From positions 1 to 64,000 of the forward strand of contig CANNAN010000015.1 of assembly GCA_947502635.1 (NCBI GenBank): a stretch of DNA of 64,000 nt. Direction: 5' to 3'. This DNA comes from an uncultured Flavobacteriaceae bacterium (GTDB taxonomy: Bacteria > Bacteroidota > Bacteroidia > Flavobacteriales > Flavobacteriaceae). Each line of letters begins with the position of its first letter. Within the stretch, counting starts at the first letter, position 1. The translations under genes and the position numbers were made by a program. The notes below the pieces were generated by a model. That model was not told the DNA's origin. It made no database searches and saw only the letters and a program-made list of their open reading frames with translations. Shown one piece after another: positions 7,467-16,307 of the stretch.

Positions 7467-10316
7467 TTATGCTTCTACATAAGCTTCTATGGGGATACAA
7501 GAACAGATTAGGTTTCTGTCTCCATAAGCATCATCAACTCGCCTTACACTAGGCCAAAATTTGTTGTCTCTAACATATTCTAATGGGAATGCAGCAGCTT
7601 CCCGAGAGTATGGGTAATACCATTCATTAGATGTTATCATGTCTAATGTGTGTGGCGCATTTTTTAAAACATTATTAGTGTCATCTTTAGACGTGTTATC
7701 AATTTCCTTTTTAATGGAAATCATAGCATCACAAAATCTGTCAATTTCTGCTTTACTTTCACTTTCCGTAGGTTCAATCATTAATGTGCCAGCTACGGGA
7801 AAAGATACAGTTGGTGCATGAAAACCGTAATCCATTAAACGTTTTGCAATATCTGTTACCTCAATACCATTTGCTTTAAATGGTCGACAATCTACAATCA
7901 TTTCATGTGCAGCACGTCCACGTTCGCCAGAATATAAGGTGTTAAAACTACCTTCTAAACGATGTTTGATGTAGTTTGCATTCAGAATAGCAATTTTAGT
8001 AGACTCTGTTAAGCCTTCCGCTCCTAACATTTTAATATAGCCATAAGATATTAAGCAGGCTAAAGCAGATCCGAATGGCGCTGCCGAAATAGCTGTGATT
8101 GCTTCTTCTCCTCCAGTTTTAATAATTGGATTTCCTGGTAAAAAAGGCACGAGTTGTTTTGCAACACAAATAGGGCCAACTCCGGGACCACCACCACCAT
8201 GTGGAATGGCAAAAGTTTTATGTAAATTTAAATGACATACATCGGCTCCAATGTTTCCTGGGTTTGTTAGTCCAACTTGAGCATTCATGTTGGCACCGTC
8301 CATATAAACTTGTCCGCCATTGTCATGAATAATTTGAGTAATTTCTTTAATAGCAGACTCATAAACACCATGAGTAGAAGGGTATGTTACCATTAAAGCA
8401 GATAAATTCTCTTTATGTAATTCTGCTTTTTCGCGTAAATCATCCACATCAATATTGCCTTCTGTAGTCGATTTTGTTACAACGACTTTCATGCCAGCCA
8501 TAACGGCACTGGCAGGATTTGTACCATGTGCAGATGATGGAATTAAACAAATATTTCTATGATGATCACCACGAGATTCATGATATGCTTTAATAACCAT
8601 AAGCCCAGCAAATTCACCTTGAGCACCAGAGTTTGGTTGCAAAGAGGTGGCTGCAAAGCCTGTTATTTCTGTTAATTGATCTTCTAATTCTTTTAAGACT
8701 GTTAAATAACCTTTGGCTTGTTTTAATGGAGCGAATGGATGAATATTCCCCCATTTAAACCAGCTTAATGGTAACATTTCTGAAGCAGCATTCAATTTCA
8801 TAGTACAAGATCCTAAGGAAATCATAGAATGATTTAATGCTAGATCTTTACGTTCAAGAAATTTTATGTAGCGCATTAACTCAGTTTCAGAATGGTATTT
8901 ATTGAAAACATCTAATGTTAAAAAGTTAGAGGTTCTTTGTATAGACTCCGAAATATTATTAGCTCTGGTTATAGTCGAAATGGTAATGGTTTCTTTTTTA
9001 GCAGCCTCGGCAAAAATAGCAATCAAGTAATTAATATCTCTAATAGCTGTTGTTTCGTTAATGGCTATAACGACAGTTTCTTTATCTGGATAAGATAAAT
9101 TTACTTTTTTCTCTTTAGCAATTGCTTTTATTTTTTTTGCCTTTGTTTTTATTTGTAGCGTATCAAAGTAGGATGTATTGATTTGTTCGTACCCTAATTT
9201 ATCTAAAGCATTTGCTAATTCAGAGGTTTTATTGTGAACTTTATCTGCAATAAATTGTAAGCCTTTAGGGCCATGATATACCGCATACATACTTGCCATA
9301 ACCGCCAATAAAACTTGAGCAGTACAAATATTTGAGGTGGCTTTATCCCTTTTTATATGTTGTTCACGTGTTTGTAAAGCCATGCGTAAGGCTCTGTTGC
9401 CGTTTGCATCTTTAGTAACTCCAATAATTCTACCAGGTAAATCACGTTTGTAGGCTTTTTTAGTCGCAAAAAATGCCGCATGAGGCCCACCATAACCCAT
9501 AGGAATACCAAAACGTTGTGTCGTACCAACAACAACATCTGCTCCAAATTTCCCAGGAGCTTCTAATTTTATTAAGCTAAGTATATCGGCAGCAACAGCT
9601 ACTTTAATTCGAGCATCATTCGCTTTGTTTATAAACGTTTTAATATCTGTTATTTGGCCATCTTTTCCAGGGTATTGTAAAATGGCTCCGAAGAATTCTG
9701 AAGAGAATTCAAAAGTTTCCTCATGACCAACGATTAATTGAATGCCTATTGGAGTGGCTCTTGTTTGTAATAAAGAGAGGGTTTGAGGTAAAATGTTTTC
9801 AGAAACAAAAAATTTATTGATACCTGCTTTTTTCTGATCACGTTCGCGAACAGCAAATAATAGGCTCATAGCTTCAGCAGCAGCAGTACTTTCATCAAGA
9901 AGCGATGCGTTTGCAATTTCCATACCTGTTAAATCTATAACCATAGTTTGGAAATTTAAAAGCGCTTCTAATCTACCTTGTGCAATTTCTGCTTGATATG
10001 GCGTATAAGCAGTGTACCAACCAGGGTTTTCAAGAATATTTCTTTGAATGACGGCTGGTAAAATAGTTGGGTGATACCCTAAGCCAATATATGTTTTATA
10101 TGCTTTATTTTTTTTAGATAACTCATGAATATGAAGTAGGTATTCATGCTCAGTCATTGGGGATTCCAAATTTAACCCCTTTTTTAAGCGAATATCATCT
10201 GGAATTGTTTCATAAATCAGTTGGTCTAAAGAATCAACACCAAGAGTTTTTAACATGAAATTTTGGTCATCTTCTTTAGGACCAATATGACGCAATGCAA
10301 AAGCGTTTGTATTCAT
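7467..10316 (-). CDS. gcvP: glycine dehydrogenase (P protein of glycine cleavage)
   Basis: This is a full-length, fused two-half P protein of 949 residues. It decarboxylates glycine using pyridoxal phosphate and passes the aminomethyl group to lipoyl-GcvH. The PLP lysine lies in HLNLHKTF followed by [12 protein letters not shown] near residue 697. The N-terminal FALRHIGP and the SCTMKLN and [15 protein letters not shown] blocks are conserved. A TAnnTTTG element sits 27 bases before the ATG. No gcvT or gcvH is adjacent, which is usual in this family of bacteria. Confidence 0.97.
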   Translation of the reverse strand: MNTNAFALRHIGPKEDDQNFMLKTLGVDSLDQLIYETIPDDIRLKKGLNLESPMTEHEYLLHIHELSKKNKAYKTYIGLGYHPTILPAVIQRNILENPGWYTAYTPYQAEIAQGRLEALLNFQTMVIDLTGMEIANASLLDESTAAAEAMSLLFAVRERDQKKAGINKFFVSENILPQTLSLLQTRATPIGIQLIVGHEETFEFSSEFFGAILQYPGKDGQITDIKTFINKANDARIKVAVAADILSLIKLEAPGKFGADVVVGTTQRFGIPMGYGGPHAAFFATKKAYKRDLPGRIIGVTKDANGNRALRMALQTREQHIKRDKATSNICTAQVLLAVMASMYAVYHGPKGLQFIADKVHNKTSELANALDKLGYEQINTSYFDTLQIKTKAKKIKAIAKEKKVNLSYPDKETVVIAINETTAIRDINYLIAIFAEAAKKETITISTITRANNISESIQRTSNFLTLDVFNKYHSETELMRYIKFLERKDLALNHSMISLGSCTMKLNAASEMLPLSWFKWGNIHPFAPLKQAKGYLTVLKELEDQLTEITGFAATSLQPNSGAQGEFAGLMVIKAYHESRGDHHRNICLIPSSAHGTNPASAVMAGMKVVVTKSTTEGNIDVDDLREKAELHKENLSALMVTYPSTHGVYESAIKEITQIIHDNGGQVYMDGANMNAQVGLTNPGNIGADVCHLNLHKTFAIPHGGGGPGVGPICVAKQLVPFLPGNPIIKTGGEEAITAISAAPFGSALACLISYGYIKMLGAEGLTESTKIAILNANYIKHRLEGSFNTLYSGERGRAAHEMIVDCRPFKANGIEVTDIAKRLMDYGFHAPTVSFPVAGTLMIEPTESESKAEIDRFCDAMISIKKEIDNTSKDDTNNVLKNAPHTLDMITSNEWYYPYSREAAAFPLEYVRDNKFWPSVRRVDDAYGDRNLICSCIPIEAYVEA

Positions 10317-10343
10317 TAAAAGTGAAATTAATTATATAATTCG

Positions 10344-10351
10344 CAAAAATA
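10344..10351 (-). promoter_or_regulatory. -7 promoter element of gcvP
   Basis: On the minus strand the sequence is TATTTTTG, a match to the Bacteroidota -7 consensus TAnnTTTG, 27 bases before the gcvP start codon. No clean -33 TTTG is visible at the expected distance. Confidence 0.5.
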
Positions 10352-10437
10352 CATAATATTTAATGTGTTTTATTGCATAAAATGGAAAGTTTTTAACCTT
10401 TTTAAGGCGTTATCAACACTTTGATTATTTTTACATT

Positions 10438-11271
10438 ATGAAGTTTATAAAACAACTTTTTAATTTCTATCTAAACAGTAGTATACATGTCGCTATATCT
10501 GTGTTTTCATTGACATGGATTACGCTTATAGAGTTTAACATTTCCTATGATGCAAATATCCTCTATTTTGTGTTTTATGCCTCTATAACTGGATATAATT
10601 TTGTTAAGTATTTTGGGATTGCGAAATTTCATCATAGAAGTTTGGCAAATTGGTTAAAATTGATCCAAATATTTTCTTTTTTTAGCTTTCTTTTAATGGG
10701 GTACTATGCTTTCAAATTAAGTTCTACAACTTTAATTTGCGTCATTGGTTTTGCCATCATTACATTTTTATATGCCATTCCTTTTTTACCAAAGCGGCTT
10801 TTTCTAGATAAACAACATAATCTAAGAAGTATAGGTGGTCTGAAAATTTATTTGATAGCTTTGATTTGGGCTGGTGTTACCGTATTACTTCCTTTAATAA
10901 ATAATGATTATCATATAAATAATGATGTTATAATAACAGCGATTCAAAGGTGTCTTTTTATAATAGTTTTAATGTTGCCTTTCGAAATAAGAGACTTAAG
11001 GTATGATAGCTTAAAATTATCTACAATTCCTCAGAAAATAGGAGTGAAACAAACAAAAATAATTGGGAGTACGTTGTTGGTGTTCTTCTTCTTTTTAGGT
11101 TTTATGAAAGAAGGAATAGATCTAATACATATAATTATTTTAATGATAATTACAGGTATCACTTTATTATTTCTGATATTCTCTAAAACAGAACAAGGAA
11201 AAAGCTATAGTGCTTTTTGGGTGGAAGGCGTGCCAATTATTTGGCTTGTATTATTACTTTTATTCTATTGA
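10438..11271 (+). CDS. UbiA-like integral membrane protein
   Basis: The 277 residues form about eight hydrophobic segments. LPFEIRDLRYDSLKLSTIPQKIGVKQTK near residue 180 resembles the second Asp-rich loop of UbiA prenyltransferases (DxxxD then T-P-x-x-x-G). The first Asp-rich motif is weak: GYNFVKYFG near residue 51 carries Asn but not the usual NDxxDxxxD. It may be a divergent prenyltransferase or a catalytically inactive relative. Its stop overlaps the end of the opposing zinc-finger protein gene by seven bases. Substrate and product are unknown. Confidence 0.55.
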   Translation: MKFIKQLFNFYLNSSIHVAISVFSLTWITLIEFNISYDANILYFVFYASITGYNFVKYFGIAKFHHRSLANWLKLIQIFSFFSFLLMGYYAFKLSSTTLICVIGFAIITFLYAIPFLPKRLFLDKQHNLRSIGGLKIYLIALIWAGVTVLLPLINNDYHINNDVIITAIQRCLFIIVLMLPFEIRDLRYDSLKLSTIPQKIGVKQTKIIGSTLLVFFFFLGFMKEGIDLIHIIILMIITGITLLFLIFSKTEQGKSYSAFWVEGVPIIWLVLLLLFY

Positions 11272-11528
11272 CTAGAATGTTCTTTTAAAACTTTTTCGAA
11301 ATTTAGTTTCATAGTTTCTTTACACTTTTTATCTAAACATTCTACTTCAGATTTTGTTATAGCTTTAGTAAGTTTTGTATTGTTTTTTGTGTATTTTCTA
11401 CAGGCTCTGCAATATATTAAATGTATATTGAGCTTTATCTTCTCCCATAGGGTAGCCTCTTTATATTGTGTTTTATCACATACATGATTTGCATCATTGC
11501 AAGGAATAAAAATCTTAACTTTACTCAT
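11265..11528 (-). CDS. small Cys/His protein, putative ZAS-type anti-sigma factor
   Basis: ATG at 11528 gives 87 residues and begins two bases after the sigma factor stop. Cys17, then His36-X3-Cys40-X2-Cys43 (HLIYCRAC), match the zinc-binding anti-sigma (ZAS) signature. Further Cys residues (10, and near 71 and 76) could be redox-sensitive. No membrane segment is present, so it would be a soluble anti-sigma that releases its partner on oxidation or metal change. Small proteins like this are sometimes labelled glycine dehydrogenase because they lie near gcvP; nothing in the sequence supports that. Longer in-frame readings would start inside the sigma gene and are less likely. Confidence 0.6.
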   Translation of the reverse strand: MSKVKIFIPCNDANHVCDKTQYKEATLWEKIKLNIHLIYCRACRKYTKNNTKLTKAITKSEVECLDKKCKETMKLNFEKVLKEHSSQ

Positions 11529-11530
11529 AA

Positions 11531-12085
11531 TCAAAACCAATTTTCTTTTAAGCAATCTGCCATAGCTGTACGTGCCCTGTGAATGATTACCCAAAGGTTA
11601 GACGCAGTAATATTTAATTCATTACAAATGGCTTCAGTTTCAAAGCCTTGAATTGTTTTCATTTTAAAAACGTCTGCTTGTTTCTCTGGCAATTTCCCTA
11701 AGCATTTATAAATAGCATCACTTAGCTCACTGTTTTGCATGGTGTCTTCTGCCGTTTTATCAAACGGATCAGCAACACGTTCTTCTAGCCAATCGCCTTC
11801 TGTCTCAGAATCATCATTATAGCTAATACGTACTTCCGCTTTACCTTTGTTTGAATTTATTTTGCGATAGTGGTCTATAATTTTTCGCTTTAAAATAGAG
11901 ATAAGCCAAGTACGCTCACTGGCTTCTCCTTTAAAATTTTTCATAGATTTTAAACCAGCTAAAAAAGTATCTTGTACCAAATCTTGTGCAATCTCTCTAT
12001 CACTAACACGTGTAATCGTGTAGTTGTATAGGTAATCGGAATATAAATCGATCCATTGGTTAGGATTAATTTGATGATTGGGCAT
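11531..12085 (-). CDS. ECF-type RNA polymerase sigma factor
   Basis: This 184-residue protein has region 2 (LYSDYLYNYTITRVSDREIAQDLVQDTFLAGLKSMKNFKGEASERTWLISILKRKIIDHYRK) and region 4 (LPEKQADVFKMKTIQGFETEAICNELNITASNLWVIIHRARTAMADCL), with no regions 1 or 3. A small Cys/His protein follows immediately and is the probable anti-sigma partner. The gene carries a TAnnTTTG element within a 23-bp palindrome in its upstream region. The target regulon cannot be read here. Confidence 0.9.
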   Translation of the reverse strand: MPNHQINPNQWIDLYSDYLYNYTITRVSDREIAQDLVQDTFLAGLKSMKNFKGEASERTWLISILKRKIIDHYRKINSNKGKAEVRISYNDDSETEGDWLEERVADPFDKTAEDTMQNSELSDAIYKCLGKLPEKQADVFKMKTIQGFETEAICNELNITASNLWVIIHRARTAMADCLKENWF

Positions 12086-12096
12086 GTTCTATGCAA

Positions 12097-12119
12097 TTAT
12101 TTTTGAATTTCAAAAATAA
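12097..12119. promoter_or_regulatory. 23-bp palindrome with -7 elements upstream of the ECF sigma gene
   Basis: TTATTTTTGAA, one central base and TTCAAAAATAA form a perfect inverted repeat starting 12 bases before the sigma factor ATG. Each arm contains TATTTTTG, so a -7 element points in both directions. On the minus strand it would serve the sigma gene. It could also be an operator. Confidence 0.45.
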
Positions 12120-12230
12120 GATAAAAAAATGAATAATTTTAATACATAGTAAGATGAGGGTGTGTTATTTCGAAATTCCTAGTATAGAATGTATTATTAA
12201 ATTATTTGTAAAATATAATCTCTAAATATT

Positions 12231-12635
12231 TTAAAATGATAGTGTTAAAAATATAGCACTAAAATATATCCACAATATTGAAAATAAAATATGTATTAAT
12301 GTTTCAATTTTTTTCCCTCTCCAAAGATCTGATGAATAAACAAAAAACTGAACAAATAATCTAACAACCCAGAATATGCCCAAGCCAAGTAATATTTTTT
12401 TACCAAGATGAGTTTCGATTAATTCAGTTGAAGAAGTCAAACAAAGTAAACCCATTAGAAATACGGTAAAGGCTATAAAAAATGTGTGGACAGTCATTAT
12501 TTGTTTATTTATTAAACTCAAAGACTTTAACTCTTTTTTCCAGTTAAAATATTTTGGAAAGACAATATGAATTAAAGCCAAAGCAATTAAAAGAACACCA
12601 ATTATTTTAAGATGAATATACATTTTATAAGACAA
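12231..12635 (-). CDS. small four-helix membrane protein of unknown function
   Basis: The 134 residues contain four hydrophobic segments (near 8-26, 46-66, 80-98 and 113-132) with HIVFPKYFNWKKELKSLSLINKQIMTVHTFFI between the first two. The pattern is conserved-looking but I do not recognise a named family. It is the last gene of a minus-strand operon with the membrane methyltransferase, DUF2071 and DoxX-like genes, 15 bases after the preceding stop. A role with membrane-bound intermediates is inferred from neighbours only. Confidence 0.55.
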   Translation of the reverse strand: MSYKMYIHLKIIGVLLIALALIHIVFPKYFNWKKELKSLSLINKQIMTVHTFFIAFTVFLMGLLCLTSSTELIETHLGKKILLGLGIFWVVRLFVQFFVYSSDLWRGKKIETLIHILFSILWIYFSAIFLTLSF

Positions 12636-12650
12636 TTTAGAATTAAAAAA

Positions 12651-13403
12651 TTAAGGACGAATATTGAATATAGACATAAATGGCGTGAATTTAGTTTCTG
12701 AAAATGAAGAAAAACCAGCACTTTTAAACGCCTTTTTCCAAACTTTCTTTGAGAAAAAATGTGTAAAACCAACAGAAAAAGCTAAAAAGTTTGGGAAATC
12801 ACGCAGATGTTCTACCATAATTAATTTTCCATCTGGTTTGCATATTCTCAAACATTCCTTTAAAAAAAGCACCTTTTCTTCGTGTAATCTTATTTCATGT
12901 ACTGCTGAGAGAAGAAAAATAATGTCTATTGATTTATCTTTTAAAGGGATTAAATTTGATTTTATTTGTTTTGTGTTAGGGTATACTAAACTTACTTTTC
13001 TCGCTCTTATTATTGCCTGTTCTGTATGCTTCTTAGCATTATAAAAATCAAATACTTTTAATTCGGATTTTGGAAATTTGTTTTTAATAATAAAGCTTGT
13101 TTCATCAAAACCTGCATTAATATTAATGATTTTTTTTGTATTTAAATTATTTGTTTTACAGTGTTTTAACCAATGAAAATTATAATATCCAGAAAAGTCA
13201 TATATGTAAGCCGATACTATTAGAGGCATTATAAGACCATAAAGAAAGGCTATTATAATTAGCCAATACAAGATGTTTGACCATTCTAACACTATATGAC
13301 TTACTATTATTATTAATATAAAGCATATACCAAATACATAAAAGTGTCTATTAAAACTTAAAATATTTAAGACACCTTGAAATTTTTTTCTTCTTATTTC
13401 CAT
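12651..13403 (-). CDS. membrane-anchored SAM methyltransferase
   Basis: The 250 residues start with two hydrophobic helices (residues 22-40 and 46-68). A class I methyltransferase domain follows: KKIININAGFDETSFIIKNKFP as a degenerate motif I, LKVFDFYNAKKHTEQAI as strand two, IIFLLSAVHEIR at motif II, and ECLRICKPDGKLIMVEHLRD. The canonical GxG is replaced by NAGFDE, typical of small membrane-lipid methyltransferase relatives. The start overlaps the end of the DUF2071 gene by ten bases, so translation is coupled. It likely acts at the inner membrane face on a lipophilic substrate. Confidence 0.65.
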   Translation of the reverse strand: MEIRRKKFQGVLNILSFNRHFYVFGICFILIIIVSHIVLEWSNILYWLIIIAFLYGLIMPLIVSAYIYDFSGYYNFHWLKHCKTNNLNTKKIININAGFDETSFIIKNKFPKSELKVFDFYNAKKHTEQAIIRARKVSLVYPNTKQIKSNLIPLKDKSIDIIFLLSAVHEIRLHEEKVLFLKECLRICKPDGKLIMVEHLRDFPNFLAFSVGFTHFFSKKVWKKAFKSAGFSSFSETKFTPFMSIFNIRP

Positions 13404-14131
13404 TGTTCAATCTTAGCTTTTTTCCAATAGTATGGAACATTATTTATTATGAAAGCATTTGCTAAAACTTGGTTTTCAAGTTTGAGAGTGTTTAAAAACT
13501 CAAAATTATAATTGATAACATTTATAGGTGTGGGTTTCCAATTTTGCCTCACGCCTTCAATAATTAAGACTTCTTTGGTTTCTTTGTTATATGTGAAAGT
13601 GAAAGGAAGTGGACCTGCAAATCTTCTTGCTTGTTTCCAATTAAGAAAAGGGGATTGTTTGGGTAAAGAGATTTCTTTATCTATTTTGTCTATTAAGATT
13701 TTAAATTTTGAGTTAATCGAGGTTATTTCATTTGTGGTTTTTTGCTTTATCTCATTAATATCAGTAGTTGTATAATTATAGTGTGTGAAAATGTTGCCCA
13801 TAAATGTCATTTTCTTTTTGTCTGTCTCAGATTTTAAAATGTATAAACCACGTAAATTTTTCCCTGTATTGGTTTTGTAACGAACAAAAACACGATAACC
13901 AATTAAGAAAAAGTTGTTTCCCATAAATTGAGGAAAACCTTTAGGCCTCAAATCTTTTGTCTTCACCATAGCAACTGCAATAAAAGCCCATTTATCTTGA
14001 AAAGTATCTAACTGTAAACATTCTGGAATAAGATTTTGTAATTGTTCTTTTTCTACCGCTAACGTTAAGACCAGAGAGCTTTTAAAAAAGGCTTCAACAG
14101 CAAATGGATGTTTTTTTAGAAATGAAAACAT
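13394..14131 (-). CDS. DUF2071 family protein
   Basis: This 245-residue protein begins PFAVEAFFKSSLVLTLAVEKEQLQNLIPECLQLDTFQDKWAFIAVAMVKTKDLRPKGFP, the usual N-terminal pattern of DUF2071 (YqjF-like, acetoacetate decarboxylase-like fold). FFLIGYRVFVRYKTNTGKNLRGLYIL follows. Family function is not established. It lies nine bases after the DoxX-like gene and overlaps the methyltransferase, as the second gene of the operon behind the GbsR/MarR operator. Confidence 0.7.
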   Translation of the reverse strand: MFSFLKKHPFAVEAFFKSSLVLTLAVEKEQLQNLIPECLQLDTFQDKWAFIAVAMVKTKDLRPKGFPQFMGNNFFLIGYRVFVRYKTNTGKNLRGLYILKSETDKKKMTFMGNIFTHYNYTTTDINEIKQKTTNEITSINSKFKILIDKIDKEISLPKQSPFLNWKQARRFAGPLPFTFTYNKETKEVLIIEGVRQNWKPTPINVINYNFEFLNTLKLENQVLANAFIINNVPYYWKKAKIEQWK

Positions 14132-14140
14132 AATGTTTTA

Positions 14141-14521
14141 TTAAGTTATTTTTTTATTAAGATTATACTCATTATAGTAAATTATTAAAATAAGCATAAA
14201 AGCAAATAATGAATTGAATTTACCCCAAAGTAATAAGTCAGGTGCAAGAATAAATTCTAGAATATTCATTGTCCCAATAACAATAATTTGAATTATGGTA
14301 TTTAATTTTGTCTTATATTCAAGTATAATCCAAATAGCCATAATGATTTCTGATATTCCTATTATTATAGTTAAAGGTCTTGAATTGTAATTTTCTAAAA
14401 TCCTTGAAACAATTTGTTCATGTCGAGGAACAAGACTCAGGATCTTACAAAACAGCCCGTTTATAATCCATATTGTAGCTATAGAATAGGTTAATATTTT
14501 ATGAATTTTTCTTTTTGTCAT
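14141..14521 (-). CDS. DoxX-like membrane protein
   Basis: The 126 residues form four hydrophobic helices with WIINGLFCKILSLVPRHEQIV in the first loop and LTIIIGISEIIMAIWIILEYK in the second, as in DoxX-like (DoxX_3) proteins. It is the first gene of the four-gene operon; a predicted operator lies 20 bases before its ATG. Biochemical function of this subgroup is unknown. Confidence 0.65.
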   Translation of the reverse strand: MTKRKIHKILTYSIATIWIINGLFCKILSLVPRHEQIVSRILENYNSRPLTIIIGISEIIMAIWIILEYKTKLNTIIQIIVIGTMNILEFILAPDLLLWGKFNSLFAFMLILIIYYNEYNLNKKIT

Positions 14522-14540
14522 TAATTAGTTTTATATTATT

Positions 14541-14566
14541 AAACTTTCAGAAATTATTGAAATATT
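14541..14566 (-). promoter_or_regulatory. predicted GbsR/MarR operator, operon copy
   Basis: The 26 bases begin AAACTTTCA and match the perfect operator at 15114-15139 at 23 of 26 positions. The right arm is degenerate (TGAAATATT instead of TGAAAGTTT). It sits 20 bases before the DoxX-like gene, in its promoter region. Binding is inferred from the shared sequence and from flanking the regulator gene. Confidence 0.6.
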
Positions 14567-14579
14567 ATTTTAAATTTTT

Positions 14580-15089
14580 TTATTTAATGAGTTTAAGTAA
14601 AGATTTAGTGATCCAGTTTTGTTCTTGGTTAACAATTTTGTTCATCATAGCATCTGCTGTTTCAGCCAAATCATGTAACGCTTTGGTTTGTTTAATAAGC
14701 TCTTTTGTTTTTTCTGTGCCATCATCTTTAATGGAACTAACATCCTTTAATATTTTTATCACAGGTTTAATTTCTCTTCTACTTCGCTCTTTAGCAATAT
14801 GCCTTGCCAATTCTTGTACATCTTTTTCAGTAGTAAAAAACTCTTTACGTTCGCCTGGAATAAGTTCTTTTGTAACGATCCCCCAATCCATAAGCTGACG
14901 TAAATTCATGCTGGTATTACCACGAGAAATTTTTAATTCCTTCATGATTTCTTCCATTGACAAGGGTTTCGTGGAAATAAAAAGAAGTGATTGGATTTGA
15001 GCCATGGCTTTATTTATACCCCACAAGGTGCCTAAACTCCCCCAAGTGCTTATAAATTTATCTTTTGCTTCTTGATATTCCATTTCCAT
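14580..15089 (-). CDS. GbsR/MarR-family transcriptional regulator
   Basis: The 169 residues contain a winged helix: GTLWGINKAMAQIQSLLFISTKPLSMEEIMKELKISRGNTSMNLRQLMDWGIVTKELIPGERKEFFTTEKDV. This is the pattern of GbsR-type regulators, which normally repress. A C-terminal helical region (residues 95-165) would dimerise. Its promoter -7 box ends four bases before the ATG, so either the message is nearly leaderless or the Met at 15083 is used. A perfect palindrome overlaps the -33 region and recurs in front of the downstream operon, suggesting autorepression plus control of the four genes behind it. The ligand is unknown. Confidence 0.82.
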   Translation of the reverse strand: MEMEYQEAKDKFISTWGSLGTLWGINKAMAQIQSLLFISTKPLSMEEIMKELKISRGNTSMNLRQLMDWGIVTKELIPGERKEFFTTEKDVQELARHIAKERSRREIKPVIKILKDVSSIKDDGTEKTKELIKQTKALHDLAETADAMMNKIVNQEQNWITKSLLKLIK

Positions 15090-15093
15090 GAGA

Positions 15094-15101
15094 CAAAGAT
15101 A
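15094..15101 (-). promoter_or_regulatory. -7 element of the GbsR/MarR regulator gene
   Basis: On the minus strand TATCTTTG matches TAnnTTTG and lies four bases before the first ATG. The adjoining operator at 15114-15139 covers the -33 position, as expected for repression. Confidence 0.6.
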
Positions 15102-15113
15102 TAAATAATTTCT

Positions 15114-15139
15114 AAACTTTCAGTAATTATTGAAAGTTT
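15114..15139 (-). promoter_or_regulatory. predicted GbsR/MarR operator, autoregulatory copy
   Basis: AAACTTTCA and TGAAAGTTT form perfect nine-base arms around an eight-base AT-rich, nearly symmetric centre. The site overlaps the -33 region of the regulator's own promoter. Confidence 0.65.
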
Positions 15140-15174
15140 GTTTGGTGAATTAAATTTTATTCCATTTTTTTAAA

Positions 15175-16170
15175 TTAAAAACTAACTAACTCCCTATTAT
15201 ATTTATTTTTATATGCTACTGGTGTTAAACCTGTAAACCTTTTAAATAAGGTTCTAAATGCTTTAGTGTCTGAATACCCCACAGAAAACATAACTTCGTT
15301 TACTGTATTTTGTGTAGATTCCAAAGCATTTTTAGCTGCTTCAACTTTTACTCTTTGTATATATTCTAATGGTGTATTGGCAGTTGCTTTTTTAAACCGC
15401 CTTATAAAGTTGCGTTGACTCACCGCTAGCATGTCCGATAGGTGTTCTACTGAAACTTTTTCGGTAACATTATTTTCTATAAATAATTGTGCTTTTTGGA
15501 TAAGAGTATCTGTATGCTCTTTTTGACCTCTAAAAATGGCAAATTGATTTTGGTTGTCCCTGCTAATATCTATTTCGAAAAGCTTGGATACATAAACAGC
15601 AGCTTCCTGTCCGCAATATTTGTATACTAAATGCAGAATAAGGTTTAGAAATGAGTAAGCACCACCACTGGAATAAATACCTTCTTGATCTGTGACTATT
15701 TTTTCTGGTACTACGTTAATTTTAGGATACATCTGTCTGAACAAATCGATGCCAGCCCAATGCGTTGTGCATTGTTTGTGGTCTAATAACCCTGTTTCTG
15801 CTAGTAGAAAAGCTCCGAGGCATAAACTGGCTACTTCGGCATGATGTTGAGTGTGCTGTTGTTTAATCCATGGAATGAAGGCAATATTAGCTTCTATGCC
15901 TTCCGCAATCCATTCTGGTTTGACAGCCGAAATTATAATAAGGTCGGTTTTAGAAATATCGTATATGGTAGCATCGCAATGTATGGAAAACGCGCCATCG
16001 TATAGAACAGTATCTTTATCAATACCAACAAGATTTATATCAAAGAATGGTTGTTGACTTTTCCCTGTTTGTATAATGAAGTCATTGACACTTTTAAAAA
16101 TTTTATAAGGTCCAACAACACTACTTAGGATCGTGTTAGATTTTGGAACCAATATACTCACATGTTTCAT
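15175..16170 (-). CDS. GlxA-type AraC regulator with DJ-1/PfpI domain
   Basis: The 331-residue protein has an N-terminal DJ-1/PfpI-like domain (VSILVPKSNTILSSVVGPYKIF; ASLCLGAFLLAETGLLDHKQCTTHWAG, where Cys sits at the nucleophile elbow). A C-terminal AraC double HTH follows (VSVEHLSDMLAVSQRNFIRRFKKATANTPLEYIQRVKVEAAKNALESTQNTVNEVMFSVGYSDTKAFRTLFKRFTGLTPVAYKNKY). Such proteins sense small metabolites and usually activate neighbouring genes. The divergent genes at 16308 onward are possible targets. It is unrelated in sequence to the adjacent GbsR-type regulator. Confidence 0.88.
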   Translation of the reverse strand: MKHVSILVPKSNTILSSVVGPYKIFKSVNDFIIQTGKSQQPFFDINLVGIDKDTVLYDGAFSIHCDATIYDISKTDLIIISAVKPEWIAEGIEANIAFIPWIKQQHTQHHAEVASLCLGAFLLAETGLLDHKQCTTHWAGIDLFRQMYPKINVVPEKIVTDQEGIYSSGGAYSFLNLILHLVYKYCGQEAAVYVSKLFEIDISRDNQNQFAIFRGQKEHTDTLIQKAQLFIENNVTEKVSVEHLSDMLAVSQRNFIRRFKKATANTPLEYIQRVKVEAAKNALESTQNTVNEVMFSVGYSDTKAFRTLFKRFTGLTPVAYKNKYNRELVSF

Positions 16171-16278
16171 TAGTTATAGGTCTTAAATAGTTGTGATTTT
16201 AAAAGTAATATTAAATTTTGTCATAATCAACACCTAAAAGTGTCGTATTTGACCTCTTAGAAACATGTATTCTTTTTA

Positions 16279-16286
16279 TAATTTTG
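16279..16286 (+). promoter_or_regulatory. -7 element of the 16308 gene
   Basis: TAATTTTG matches TAnnTTTG. A TTG codon in frame at 16284 lies inside this box, so the translation start must be downstream, at ATG 16308. Confidence 0.55.
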
Positions 16287-16307
16287 AAAACACCCTTAAA
16301 TAGCCTA

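Noticed and set aside
11265-11528. Glycine dehydrogenase as the product of the small Cys/His gene
   Set aside because: No similarity to P protein; an HX3CX2C anti-sigma-type protein fits better, with the sigma gene two bases upstream.
12664-13044. 126-codon plus-strand frame opposite the membrane methyltransferase
   Set aside because: It lies fully antisense to a better-supported gene and shows no domain, so it is a shadow frame.
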